DNA of 64,000 bases from NCBI RefSeq assembly GCF_000971275.1, contig NZ_LAPV01000056.1, forward strand, positions 1 through 64,000. The letters run 5' to 3'. The DNA comes from Devosia psychrophila. GTDB lineage: Bacteria; Pseudomonadota; Alphaproteobacteria; Rhizobiales; Devosiaceae. Position numbers and translations under genes: made by a program. Under the pieces are notes generated by a model that worked only from the letters and a program-made list of their open reading frames with translations, was not told the DNA's origin and ran no database searches. Positions 9,476 through 17,960 of this stretch are shown here, piece after piece. The number at the start of each line of letters is the position of its first letter. Within the stretch, counting starts at the first letter, position 1.

Positions 9476-10114
9476 CTAGATCGCCAACAATTGCCCATCC
9501 CGCAGCACATAACGCCTGCTTGCCAGCGTCTCGACATCATTCGCATGGTGGCTGACCAGTATGGTGTGCCAGCGGTGGCGGACGGTGAGTGTGCGCACCA
9601 ACTCGCGGATGACCACGCGCGTTTCGTCGTCCAACGCTGAAAACGGCTCATCGAGCAGCAGCACCGGCCGGGCTCGCAGCAGGGTCCGTGCCAGGGCGAC
9701 GCGCTGTTTCTGTCCACCGGACAGGGTCCCGGCCTGCTGGTTGCCCAGGCCATCCAGCCCAACTTCGGCCAGAGCCGCCGCGATCTTCTGTCTCTGCTCG
9801 GCCTTCAGTGTGTGTCGGGGCAGGCCGAGGGCTATATTGCTGGCGGCACTCAAATGCTCGAACAGGCTTTCCGACTGGAGCAGCAGCGACAGCGGCCGCT
9901 GCTCAGGAGGCAGTGGCACAAGGTTTTCATGATCGAGCTCGATCTGGCCCGATATGGGCACCAAGAACCCTGCCAACAGGTCGAGCAGCGTGGATTTCCC
10001 CGACCCGCTGGCGCCCGACACGGCGGTGACCTCGCCGGCATGCGCCAGCAGCGAAAACTCGTAAGGCACGGTCTGGCGGGGATGGGCGAAGGCCAGCTTT
10101 TCAACGCGCAGCAT
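9476..10114 (-). CDS. thiQ: thiamine ABC transporter ATP-binding protein ThiQ
   Basis: This is the ATPase of the thiamine importer, 212 residues from the start MLRVEKLAFAHP. The Walker A motif is GASGSGKST, the signature LSGGQKQRVALAR, and the Walker B VLLLDEPFSALD, followed by the switch histidine in LVSHHANDVE. The start is chosen because it overlaps the end of thiP by 14 bases, giving coupled translation. ThiBPQ order and the TPP riboswitch upstream of thiB identify the substrate as thiamine or its phosphates. Confidence 0.92.
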   Translation of the reverse strand: MLRVEKLAFAHPRQTVPYEFSLLAHAGEVTAVSGASGSGKSTLLDLLAGFLVPISGQIELDHENLVPLPPEQRPLSLLLQSESLFEHLSAASNIALGLPRHTLKAEQRQKIAAALAEVGLDGLGNQQAGTLSGGQKQRVALARTLLRARPVLLLDEPFSALDDETRVVIRELVRTLTVRHRWHTILVSHHANDVETLASRRYVLRDGQLLAI

Positions 10115-11690
10115 GGGCGATTCTTTCAAACAGCTTGGGCAAGCCGACAAAGGCCACAACGGTGCCAATCAGCAGGATAGCGGCGATGGCCGCGGCATCA
10201 TTGCCGCGATAGGAGCCGAGCGCGCGGAACATCATCAGCGGCAGGGTCTGGAAATCCTGAGTGCCGAACAGGGCTATGACGCCGAGGTCGCCGAGCGAGA
10301 AACAAAAGGCCAGCGCCAGCATGACGCCGATATCGCGGCCGATCAGCGGATATTCCACGGAGGCGAACTGCTGCCAGCCGGACAGACCCAGCGAGCGGAT
10401 CAGCTTTCCACGGGTGCGGGCGATTGCTTCGAGTGGCGGTCCAAGCGTCGCCATGGCAAAGGGCAGGGCGAGCAGGCTATTGGCGAGAATGACGACAAAG
10501 GGGGCGGCAAAGGATGCCTCAAGGCCCAGTTGACGCACCAGCAGGAAGAAGCCGAGCGATAGCACGACGGCCGGCACGGCGAGATAGGCAAAAGCTGGCA
10601 TGCCGAGCAGCGTCCTCACTATGCCCCGGCCGGTGGCTCCGCGGCCCAGCGCCAGCGTGAGGGCGAGTGCAAGCGTCAGCAGTGCAGAGGCTGAGCCAAT
10701 CAGCAGGCTGCTGGCCGTAGCCCACCAGAAGCTGGGCTTGGCGACGATGCGCCCGATGCCGGAGCTGAGGCCGTCGACCAGCACCGACAGGAGCGGCAGG
10801 GCGAAACCGACAAGGCAAAGTCCCAGTACGGTGATTTGCAAGGCTTGTGCCAGCCCGGCATCGCGCCAGCGCGGCGCGGTCGAGGCGCCGAAGCTGGTGG
10901 GGATCGGCGCCAGAGCCGACGCGGCGAGGATTACCAGCGAGCAAACTGCAATCTGGGTAGTGGCCAGATAGACGGCGCCGACCAGATCGAAATCCTGCCG
11001 CACGGCAGCGTAGATTGCCACTTCAAGCGTCTGGTTGGCCGGACCGCCGCCCAGCATCAGCACGATGGGGAAGCTGGTGAAGGCGAGCAAGAAAATGATG
11101 GCGGCAAGGCCAGGAACAGTGCCGCGGATCGCCGGCAAATCGAGCAGGGTGAAGCGCTGCCACGCCGAGAGACCCAGCGACTGCCCGGTCTTGAGCCGGG
11201 CGCTTGGGATGGCATCGAGCCGTGCCAGCATGATGCGCGCGGCAAAGGCCCCGTCGAGCACCACATGGGCCAGCAAGATACCGCTCAGCCCAAACGCCGG
11301 ATTGCCAATGGACGTGCCGAAGAGCGCCTCGCTGGCCCGATTGATCCAGCCATTGCGGCCCCAGATCGACAACAGCCCAAACGCTACAACCATGCCCGGC
11401 GTCACGATGGCCGAAGCGAACAGGCCAACCACCATATCCCGCCCCGGAAAGCGCAAGCGGTTGAGCGACCATGCCAGTGCCGCGCCGACAAGGAGCGACA
11501 AGACTGCGGTCAGGCCGGCCTGGATCGAGGTCATGCGCAGCAGGTGTGGGATATCGATGCGCGATCCGGTGCTGTTACCCGTCGCGGCAGCCATGATCGC
11601 CCAGAGCACCAAGGCAATGAGCGTGGCGATCGCGGTGGCAAGGGTTAGGGCAGCGAGGATACGGATGGGGCGATGAGGGAGGGTCAGCAT
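10101..11690 (-). CDS. thiP: thiamine ABC transporter permease ThiP
   Basis: This encodes a 529-residue inner-membrane permease made of two fused ABC permease halves with about twelve membrane segments, as in ThiP and FbpB. The start MLTLPHRPIRI is chosen over an earlier ATG at 11762, because the earlier one would translate the palindromic repeat copy B. It lies downstream of thiB, with the repeat between them, and is followed by thiQ. Confidence 0.92.
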   Translation of the reverse strand: MLTLPHRPIRILAALTLATAIATLIALVLWAIMAAATGNSTGSRIDIPHLLRMTSIQAGLTAVLSLLVGAALAWSLNRLRFPGRDMVVGLFASAIVTPGMVVAFGLLSIWGRNGWINRASEALFGTSIGNPAFGLSGILLAHVVLDGAFAARIMLARLDAIPSARLKTGQSLGLSAWQRFTLLDLPAIRGTVPGLAAIIFLLAFTSFPIVLMLGGGPANQTLEVAIYAAVRQDFDLVGAVYLATTQIAVCSLVILAASALAPIPTSFGASTAPRWRDAGLAQALQITVLGLCLVGFALPLLSVLVDGLSSGIGRIVAKPSFWWATASSLLIGSASALLTLALALTLALGRGATGRGIVRTLLGMPAFAYLAVPAVVLSLGFFLLVRQLGLEASFAAPFVVILANSLLALPFAMATLGPPLEAIARTRGKLIRSLGLSGWQQFASVEYPLIGRDIGVMLALAFCFSLGDLGVIALFGTQDFQTLPLMMFRALGSYRGNDAAAIAAILLIGTVVAFVGLPKLFERIAHAAR

Positions 11691-11715
11691 GACTTTTGTC
11701 CCAATCACCGGGTGG

Positions 11716-11820
11716 CACCCTCCCCCTTGAGGGGAGGGTTGGGGCGGGGGCTGCTTGGGCACGAGGCCTGCGGGCTAGCGTGCACCCCCACCAAACCTCC
11801 CCCGTCAAGGGGGAGGTGCT
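11716..11820. repeat. interspersed palindromic repeat, copy B
   Basis: Arms CACCCTCCCCCTTGAGGGGA on the left and CACCAAACCTCCCCCGTC followed by AAGGGGGAGGTG on the right make a double hairpin between thiB and thiP. It has the same core as copies A, C, D and E but with altered termini. Sitting inside the thiBPQ operon, it could reduce read-through from the periplasmic protein gene into the permease gene. Confidence 0.75.
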
Positions 11821-11848
11821 GCATTGCATTCGTGGCCATCTCTGCGGC

Positions 11849-12853
11849 TTACTGCACAGCCGCCAGCATCTGGTCGATCCAGCGCTGGCTGTTGGCCGCG
11901 ATGTCTTCGTCCGTCAGCGTCAGCGTCTTGGCCGGTTGCGGCAGGGTAGCGAAGGCCGGGTCAAGCGCGTCGCCGATATCGGTCACCGGGAACATCCAGT
12001 TGGTCGAGGGGATGAGCTTCTGCCCATCCATCGAAGTCAGATACGCGAGAAACTGCTTGGCCAGTTCCGGCTGGTCAGACGACCTCAAAATTCCCGCTAC
12101 TTCGGTCTGAGCCAGATGACCCTCGCTAAAGATCGCAGCATGGATGGTGTCATCGCCCTCGGAAATGATGTGATAGGCCGGCGAAGTGGAATAGCTCAGC
12201 GCCATGTCGGCCTCGCCGGTCAGGAACAGATTGTAGCTCTCGCTCCATTCGCGCGTCACGGTCAGGATATGTGGCTTTAGCCCGGCCCAGATTTCCGGCG
12301 CACGGTCGCCATAGGCGGCAGCGATCCACAGCACGAGGCCAAGGCCCGGCGTCGCCGAACGCGGGTCCTGCACCACGATCTTGAAGTCCTCGGGCAGTGC
12401 AATCAGCTCCTCGAACGACTTCGGGGGCGTCGCGACGGTGTCGCTGTCATAGACAAATGCAAAATGGGCATAGTCGAATGGCACGAACTGTCCATCGGTC
12501 CAAGGCTCGGGGAGGCTGAGCCCCGACAGGTCGAGACCATGATCGGCGAACAGGCCGGTGGCGCGGGCTTCGCCGGCAATGGCGGTATCGAGCCCGACGA
12601 TGATGTCGGCTTCTGTGCTGGCGCCTTCGAGCTGTACGCGGCGCAGGGTGCCGATGGAGCTGTCTGCTGCTACCCACTCGACGGTACAGACGCACGTGGC
12701 CTCAAAGCCGGCCTTGAGGCCCGGGCCGGGGCCCCATTCGGCGGCAAAGCCGTCATAGGTGTAGATGGTGAGCTTGGGCAGGTCCTGCGCAAAGGCAGGA
12801 GACGCGATAAGTCCCGTAAGGACCGCAAGCGCCAGACGGGTGGATTTGACCAT
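11849..12853 (-). CDS. thiB: thiamine-binding periplasmic protein ThiB
   Basis: This is the substrate-binding protein of the thiamine importer, 334 residues. Residues 1-22 are a signal peptide ending in SPAFA, with cleavage before QDLPKLTIYTYDGFAAEWGP. The YTYDGF segment and the length are typical of ThiB. The gene starts the thiBPQ operon and follows a TPP riboswitch whose terminal hairpin covers its ribosome site. The operon should therefore be repressed when thiamine diphosphate is abundant. Confidence 0.93.
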   Translation of the reverse strand: MVKSTRLALAVLTGLIASPAFAQDLPKLTIYTYDGFAAEWGPGPGLKAGFEATCVCTVEWVAADSSIGTLRRVQLEGASTEADIIVGLDTAIAGEARATGLFADHGLDLSGLSLPEPWTDGQFVPFDYAHFAFVYDSDTVATPPKSFEELIALPEDFKIVVQDPRSATPGLGLVLWIAAAYGDRAPEIWAGLKPHILTVTREWSESYNLFLTGEADMALSYSTSPAYHIISEGDDTIHAAIFSEGHLAQTEVAGILRSSDQPELAKQFLAYLTSMDGQKLIPSTNWMFPVTDIGDALDPAFATLPQPAKTLTLTDEDIAANSQRWIDQMLAAVQ

Positions 12854-12854
12854 G

Positions 12855-12929
12855 GGTCATCCCTTCATTGGTTTGCGGCCATGAGTGAAGGGATGTGTGT
12901 CAATGGTGAGGGCGTCGAGAGGCCCTTGC
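12855..12929 (-). promoter_or_regulatory. riboswitch expression platform hiding the thiB ribosome site
   Basis: Between the TPP aptamer and thiB, the nine bases 12859-12867 pair perfectly with 12886-12894 (TGAAGGGAT on the + strand). On the transcript this hairpin buries the GAAGGGA ribosome site seven bases ahead of the thiB ATG. A smaller hairpin, AGGGC/GCCCT, lies nearer the aptamer. No uridine tract follows either hairpin, so control is probably at translation rather than by termination. Confidence 0.7.
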
Positions 12930-13019
12930 CATCTCGAACTTCCTCCGCCAGCATGACCTGGTTCAGGTTCAATGGGTAACTCTCAGCTCCGGAAACCTCC
13001 GGAACACCCCAGCGAGACA
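12930..13019 (-). ncRNA. TPP riboswitch aptamer (THI element)
   Basis: On the minus strand the conserved landmarks appear in order: GGGGTG, CTGAGAG, ACCCATTGAACCTGAACCAG and ATGCTGGCG. The P1 stem pairs TCTCG (13013-13017) with CGAGA (12932-12936). It stands 77 bases upstream of thiB and directly across from the divergent thiamine diphosphokinase gene. Binding of thiamine diphosphate should switch off thiBPQ. Confidence 0.95.
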
Positions 13020-13041
13020 CCTCACACTTAATGAGAGCTTT

Positions 13042-13743
13042 GTGACAGTGCAAGACACTTCCGTTCCCATGGCGGATGCGCCAATGGTCGTATCCGCCAG
13101 ACCCCTGGCGATTGTTGGTGGCGGTGCCGTTGATGCCAACCTGCTGGTGGAACTGGCCGAACGCGGCGTCATGCTGGTAGGTGCCGATGGTGGCGGCGAT
13201 GCGATCGGCGCTGCCGGATTGGTCCCAGCCGCCATCATCGGCGACCTCGATTCGCTGAGCGATCGTGCCGCCTGGGAGGCGCGAACACGTGTCATCCACA
13301 TCCCGGAACAGATCACCACCGATTTTCAGAAGGCGCTGTATTCGACGCGGGCGCCCGTGACGCTGGCGCTGGGCATGACCGGCAAACGGCTCGATCACAC
13401 GCTGGCTGCGCTGAGTGCGGTGCTGCAGTTCGCGCCGAGCCGTAAGCTGCTGCTGGTGGATGAGGTGGATGTGGCGCTGGCGGTGGTCGGGCCGATCAGC
13501 TTCGAGGCAGGCCCCAAGGAGCGCGTCTCAATCCATCCGCTGCTGCCGATCAGGTTTGATCATTCATCGGGACTGTTTTATCCGATGGACGGTCTGACGC
13601 TTGAGCCAGGCGGGCTGATCGGCACGTCCAACGAGGGGACCGGTGGGAATGTCGAGGTCGTGCCCGCTGACGATACACCGTGGCTGCTGATCCTTGGCAA
13701 GGAGCGGTTGTGGGATCTGATGGCGGCGAGCCAAGAGCGCTAG
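13042..13743 (+). CDS. thiN: thiamine diphosphokinase
   Basis: This enzyme transfers diphosphate from ATP to thiamine to make the active cofactor. The 233-residue frame has the family motifs GADGGG, IIGDLDSL, TDFQKA and TGKRLDHTLA. The first start is a GTG; ATG codons at 13069 and 13084 are alternatives, and the conserved part begins at ARPLAIVGGG. Its divergence from the riboswitch-controlled importer pairs uptake with phosphorylation. The gene name follows the thiN/TPK family; sequence alone does not fix the preferred symbol. Confidence 0.88.
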   Translation: MTVQDTSVPMADAPMVVSARPLAIVGGGAVDANLLVELAERGVMLVGADGGGDAIGAAGLVPAAIIGDLDSLSDRAAWEARTRVIHIPEQITTDFQKALYSTRAPVTLALGMTGKRLDHTLAALSAVLQFAPSRKLLLVDEVDVALAVVGPISFEAGPKERVSIHPLLPIRFDHSSGLFYPMDGLTLEPGGLIGTSNEGTGGNVEVVPADDTPWLLILGKERLWDLMAASQER

Positions 13744-13760
13744 CCCCCACGAACTCGGTG

Positions 13761-13880
13761 TCATCCCGGACTTGATCCGGGCTCCATCCTGAGATGATTG
13801 GGCCCGGTCGATGGCTATTCGAGCTACTTTGCGGCGGGGGAACAATCTCGAGATGGATCCCGGATCAAGTCCGGGATGAC
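13761..13880. repeat. inverted repeat with CCCGGACTTGATCCGGG arms
   Basis: The left arm is TCATCCCGGACTTGATCCGGG and the right arm is its near complement, CCCGGATCAAGTCCGGGATGA, about 70 bases on. Each arm is also an imperfect hairpin. Elements with this arm are common in alphaproteobacterial genomes. A diverged copy lies near 9.34 kb. It separates the convergent thiN and rpoH genes. Confidence 0.8.
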
Positions 13881-13917
13881 ATCGCGGGTGGGATGGCTAG
13901 GAGAATTTGGATTCAAC

Positions 13918-13941
13918 AAAAAAGGCGGGCCTGAGCCCGCC
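13918..13941 (-). terminator. rho-independent terminator of rpoH
   Basis: On the minus strand a perfect seven-base stem GGCGGGC/GCCCGCC with a four-base loop is followed by six uridines. It lies 23 bases past the rpoH stop codon. Confidence 0.9.
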
Positions 13942-13963
13942 TTCCGCATTCAGGTAAACCAAT

Positions 13964-14833
13964 TTAATGCGCTGCAGCCGCAACCCTGACGGCGTCCTGC
14001 ACTTTTTCAAATGCGCGGACTTCGATCTGGCGGATACGCTCACGGCTGACGTCATACTGCTGGGCCAGCTCTTCCAAAGTGGACGGGCTTTCCTGCAGGC
14101 GGCGGGCGTGGAAGATGGCCTTCTCGCGCTCGTTAAGCACGCTCATGGCGTTGTTGAGCAGGCCCATGCGCTCGGAATATTCCTCGCTCTCGCCCAGCGT
14201 GGTCTCGGCACTTGGGGTGTCATCGACCAGCCAGTCCTGCCATTCCGAACTTCCTTCGTCAGCTCGCATCGGCGAGTTGAGTGAGGCGTCGCCGGACAGG
14301 CGGGCATTCATCGAGACCACATCGGCCTCGGTGACCTTGAGCGTGGTGGCGATCTGGGTGATCTGGTCGGGATGCAGCGCACCATCGTCCAGCGCAGCGA
14401 TCTGGCCCTTCACCTTGCGAAGGTTGAAGAATAGGCGCTTCTGGGCGGCGGTGGTGCCGATCTTGACGAGGCTCCAGCTCCGCAACACATATTCCTGGAT
14501 GGCAGCACGAATCCACCACATGGCGTAGGTTGCCAGGCGGAAGCCCTTTTCGGGCTCGAAGCGCTTCACAGCATGCATCAGGCCCACATTGCCTTCCGAA
14601 ATCACTTCGGAAATCGGCAGGCCGTAGCCGCGATAGCCCATTGCGATCTTGGCGACGAGACGCAGGTGGCTGGTGATCAGCTTTTGCGCTGCGCGGGGAT
14701 CTTCGTGTTCCTTGTAGCGCTTTGCCAGCATGTATTCTTCATTCGGTTCCAGCATGGGGAACTTGCGAATTTCCTGAAGATAACGGCTCAGGCCGCCTTC
14801 TGCTGAAAGCACCGGCAAATTTGTCTGGGCCAT
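13964..14833 (-). CDS. rpoH: RNA polymerase sigma-32 factor RpoH
   Basis: This is the heat-shock sigma factor, 290 residues from MAQTNLPVLSAEGGLSRYLQ. Region 2 (GYGLPISEVISEGNVGLMHA, then RLATYAMWWIRAAIQEYVLR) and the RpoH box QKRLFFNLRKVK are present. Region 4 (STLEELAQQYDVSRERIRQI) contacts the -35 element. The start is supported by the upstream AGGAAAGGGG; a longer frame reaching 15058 has no such signal. It is transcribed alone and ends at a strong terminator. Confidence 0.96.
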   Translation of the reverse strand: MAQTNLPVLSAEGGLSRYLQEIRKFPMLEPNEEYMLAKRYKEHEDPRAAQKLITSHLRLVAKIAMGYRGYGLPISEVISEGNVGLMHAVKRFEPEKGFRLATYAMWWIRAAIQEYVLRSWSLVKIGTTAAQKRLFFNLRKVKGQIAALDDGALHPDQITQIATTLKVTEADVVSMNARLSGDASLNSPMRADEGSSEWQDWLVDDTPSAETTLGESEEYSERMGLLNNAMSVLNEREKAIFHARRLQESPSTLEELAQQYDVSRERIRQIEVRAFEKVQDAVRVAAAAH

Positions 14834-15114
14834 TAATGCACCCCTTTCCTGTCCCCCACTGTAGCCACGCTGGATTGCGGCAAGATTGCCGAACCGCGTG
14901 CCCATCAGGGGCGAAATGTGATTGACGCGATGTCCAAACCCGGCCCATCGGCAAACTACGATGGATATATAAGCCGCAATCAGGCGAATGTAAGAGCACA
15001 AGCGCGCGAAAACGTTACAAATGCGAAAGGGTTCCAACCCTTGCATCGCTCCGTCCAAATATTACGCGCGAGCAGCCCACGTGGTTCATTCACCAAGCGG
15101 TGACTCGGCACGCT

Positions 15115-16143
15115 CTAGCGCGCAAACGCCTTGTCGTAGTCCTGCAGCACATCGTCCAGCGCCTGCAAATCTGGCGGCAAGGGCGCCTCGAAGTGCAGCT
15201 CCTCGCCGGTCACCGGATGCTCGAAGCCCAGCTCCGCGGCATGCAGCGCCTGCCGACCCAGCGCCTGGATGGGGCCAGCCACGTCGGGTGTCAGCTTGTT
15301 GATCTTGGTGGCATAGCCGGATGCATAAACCGAGTCAGCGACCAGCGGATGGTTGATATAGGCCATGTGGACGCGGATCTGGTGGGTGCGGCCGGTTTCG
15401 AGATGACACTGCACGCGGGTGATGTCCCAGCCCTCGCCGCCAAAGCGCGCTTCGACGAAATAGTGGGTGATCGCCTCGCGGCCATCCTTGCGCACGGTCT
15501 GCTTCAACCGGTTATTCTGGTCACGGCCTAGCGGCGCCTCGACGGTGCCCTTGGCGGTCTCGGTGGTGCCCCAGACATAGGCGATATAGGCGCGGTGCAA
15601 CGGGCCCGTGCGGCCATGGTCGGCAAACTGCGCCGATAGGTGCTTGTGAGCCAGTTCGGTCTTGGCGGCCACCATGACGCCAGAGGTGTCGCGGTCGAGG
15701 CGATGTACGATGCCGGGGCGCTTGACGCCGCCGATGCCCTGCAGGCTATCGCCGCAATGGAACAGCAGCGCGTTGACCAGCGTGCGGTCAGGCGAGCCGG
15801 GGGCAGGGTGCACCACCATGCCGACGGGCTTGTTGATGACAATGAGCTGGTCGTCTTCAAACAGGATGTCGAGCGGAATATCCTGCGGCTGCGGATCGGC
15901 ATCCTCGGGGGGTGGGGCAAGAAGGACGATTGTCTCGCCTTCCGTTACCCGGTATTTGGGCTCGCTAATGGTCTTGCCGTTGATGCTGACGGCATCGGCG
16001 AGGATCAGCTCCTTGAGCCGGCTGCGGCTCAGCGCAGGGTGTGCCTTGGCCAAAGCGGCATCGAGCCGGTTGCCGGCCAGGTCTGCATCGACCACGACCT
16101 CGACTTCCTCGCCCTCGAACTCTTCAACGGTATTTTCGGCCAT
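15115..16143 (-). CDS. rluD: 23S rRNA pseudouridine synthase RluD
   Basis: This 342-residue enzyme isomerises uridines in helix 69 of 23S rRNA. An S4 RNA-binding domain at residues 20-75 (NRLDAALAKAHPALSRSRLK) precedes the RluA-type catalytic domain with the aspartate motif HRLDRDTSGVMV. The C-terminal ETGRTHQIRVHMAYINHPLVAD segment is typical of RluC/RluD; RluD is favoured by length and the S4 domain. The ATG at 16143 overlaps the start codon of the divergent gene; a TTG at 16155 is the only earlier in-frame option. Confidence 0.92.
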   Translation of the reverse strand: MAENTVEEFEGEEVEVVVDADLAGNRLDAALAKAHPALSRSRLKELILADAVSINGKTISEPKYRVTEGETIVLLAPPPEDADPQPQDIPLDILFEDDQLIVINKPVGMVVHPAPGSPDRTLVNALLFHCGDSLQGIGGVKRPGIVHRLDRDTSGVMVAAKTELAHKHLSAQFADHGRTGPLHRAYIAYVWGTTETAKGTVEAPLGRDQNNRLKQTVRKDGREAITHYFVEARFGGEGWDITRVQCHLETGRTHQIRVHMAYINHPLVADSVYASGYATKINKLTPDVAGPIQALGRQALHAAELGFEHPVTGEELHFEAPLPPDLQALDDVLQDYDKAFAR

Positions 16144-16495
16144 GAGCGATTCCAATCAGACTGAGCCGAACGGCTCCAAGGCGGATGAGCCGCTGTCTCC
16201 CGAGGCGCTGGCCATGTTCAGCAAGGCGCGCCGTTCGTTCGGGATATCGATCGGCATCCTGTTGCTGGGCTTTATGGCGATTGGCTTCGCCCTTGTCTAT
16301 CGCGTGATGCGCGATCGTCCCGAGCCAACCATCGTCGCTGAAGTCACCATACCCGTTAGGGCAGAGGTGGTTTCAGCGCTGGTGAGCGATGGGGCGATCA
16401 ATGTGACGTATATGATCGATGGCATAACGACGCTGGCGCTGTTCGATCAGGCGACTGGCACGATGACGCGTGAAGTGGTGATTGGGGCTGAGTAG
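16142..16495 (+). CDS. small membrane protein, DUF6476-like
   Basis: This encodes 117 residues: a polar N-terminus, one membrane segment (SIGILLLGFMAIGFALVYRV, residues 36-55), and a periplasmic part with the segment PEPTIVAEVTIPVRAEVVSA. A small protein of this kind sits divergently beside rluD in other Hyphomicrobiales, as far as I recall (DUF6476), with no known function. Its ATG shares two bases with the rluD ATG in the palindrome CATG, so each gene's ribosome site lies inside the other gene. Confidence 0.75.
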   Translation: MSDSNQTEPNGSKADEPLSPEALAMFSKARRSFGISIGILLLGFMAIGFALVYRVMRDRPEPTIVAEVTIPVRAEVVSALVSDGAINVTYMIDGITTLALFDQATGTMTREVVIGAE

Positions 16496-16524
16496 GTTGG
16501 CTGGTGGGTGTGGGAAGAAGGAAG

Positions 16525-16650
16525 AATACCCCCACCTAACCTCCCCCTGAAAAGGGGGAGGAATCTGTGCGGCGATTTGGGCAACATGGTGCCATAAACT
16601 CGATAAAGTCCCTCCCCCTCATCAGGGGGAGGCCAGGTGGGGTACCCGAC
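16525..16650. repeat. interspersed palindromic repeat, copy C
   Basis: The left arm AATACCCCCACCTAACCTCC and the right arm GGAGGCCAGGTGGGGTACC flank about 70 bases. Copy E at 61.27 kb shares the left flank GAAGGAAGAATACCCCCA-type sequence and the GAAAAG turn, so C and E form a subfamily. The element lies at the 3' ends of two convergent genes. Confidence 0.85.
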
Positions 16651-16657
16651 AAGGACT

Positions 16658-17749
16658 CTACCGCCCCTGTATTTCCCTTAGCGCCGCCATGCGATCGCTC
16701 ACCGATCCGCCCTTGCGCTCGCCCTTCAGTGGCTCGATCGGCAGCATGTCGCTCCCCACCCCGTCATCGGCAAAGCGCTGGACGCGGTCGAACAGGCTTT
16801 CTTCCGAGGGCTGGGTCACCGCAGTATCGGTATCCACTGCATAGACCAAGCGGCTGACGCTGGCGGCGATGTCGTTCAGCCGCTCGCGCAGGTGGGCTTC
16901 TTCGAGCCGCTCGGTGTCCCAGTCTTCGAGAATGGTGGATTCCACATTGGCCACCTTCTTGCGCAACTGTTCGACTTCGGCTTCGAGGCCCAGCTTGTCG
17001 GCCAGCAGTTGCTGGTTGCGGGTGCTGGCCTTTTCCAACGTATCGGTGGTTTCGGCGAGCAGCGCGTTGAGCCGGTTTTCGGCGCTGGCCATGCGCGCTT
17101 CGGCGGTGGTCAGGTTGTCGGCATCGGTGGAGCGGTCGTCGCTGTGGCCGGCCAATGCTTCGCGCATCTGGGCGATGGCGGCGGTGGTTTCGGCGCTGCG
17201 GCGGTCCGAGCTTTCCAGCCGGGCGATCAGGCTGCGGGCCTGGTCTTCGAGGAAGGTGGCGCGCTTTTGTTCGATGGCCAGCGCCGTGTTCAGCCGGTTG
17301 GCGTCCTCGTCATTGTGGCTATCGAGTTCGCGGTCGCGCATGCGCAGGCGCTGGGCGAGGTCGGTGGTCTCGCGCTCTAGCTCGGTGGTGCGAGCACGCA
17401 GTTCGGCCTCGCGCTCCTCAAGCTCGGTGACCACGGCCTGGTGCCGGTCGCGTTCGACCTTGAGCGCGCCAAGGTCGCTGCGCTTCTGGTTTACTTCGCC
17501 AAGTTGCTCGGCAAGCCGCTTGCGCAAGGTTTCGACATTCATTTCCAGCCGGCGCGTTGACAGCGCAAACTCGGCACGCAATTGATCCTTGTCGGCGCGG
17601 AATTCGGCCATGGTGATTGGCGTTGCGGCTTCGATGCGCCGCTTGGTCAGCCGGACCGCGCGTTTCCACACCGCCGGCAGGACGATCAGCGACATCAGGC
17701 CAGCGACCAGCAGACCTAGCGCGAAATACATGATGTTCTCGATGACCAT
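16658..17749 (-). CDS. membrane-anchored coiled-coil protein, function unknown
   Basis: This encodes 363 residues from MVIENIMYFALG. One N-terminal membrane segment (IMYFALGLLVAGLMSLIVLP) is followed by a basic stop-transfer stretch and about 230 residues of long coiled coil (for example LRARTTELERETTDLAQRLR). The C-terminal 80 residues are less regular and end in a short helix. Such proteins could be envelope or chromosome-organisation factors, but I recognise no family with a known role. An ATG eleven codons earlier is an alternative start. Confidence 0.75.
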   Translation of the reverse strand: MVIENIMYFALGLLVAGLMSLIVLPAVWKRAVRLTKRRIEAATPITMAEFRADKDQLRAEFALSTRRLEMNVETLRKRLAEQLGEVNQKRSDLGALKVERDRHQAVVTELEEREAELRARTTELERETTDLAQRLRMRDRELDSHNDEDANRLNTALAIEQKRATFLEDQARSLIARLESSDRRSAETTAAIAQMREALAGHSDDRSTDADNLTTAEARMASAENRLNALLAETTDTLEKASTRNQQLLADKLGLEAEVEQLRKKVANVESTILEDWDTERLEEAHLRERLNDIAASVSRLVYAVDTDTAVTQPSEESLFDRVQRFADDGVGSDMLPIEPLKGERKGGSVSDRMAALREIQGR

Positions 17750-17960
17750 CGGCCCAACTCCGGCGCCCGCGTCAATACGCAATGCGGCTCATTCTGTTCT
17801 GACATCCGCAAGATAGCCTCGCCAGATTTGCCAGTGGTTAACCCTAACGCTTTGTCTGGACGGCGTCACGATCCAGCCCACATCTGTGATTGGCTGCGTG
17901 AGGTTGTTGCGAACAAAACGAGAAACGTGCTCCGCTGCGGCAGCTTTACCGGACCGATTC

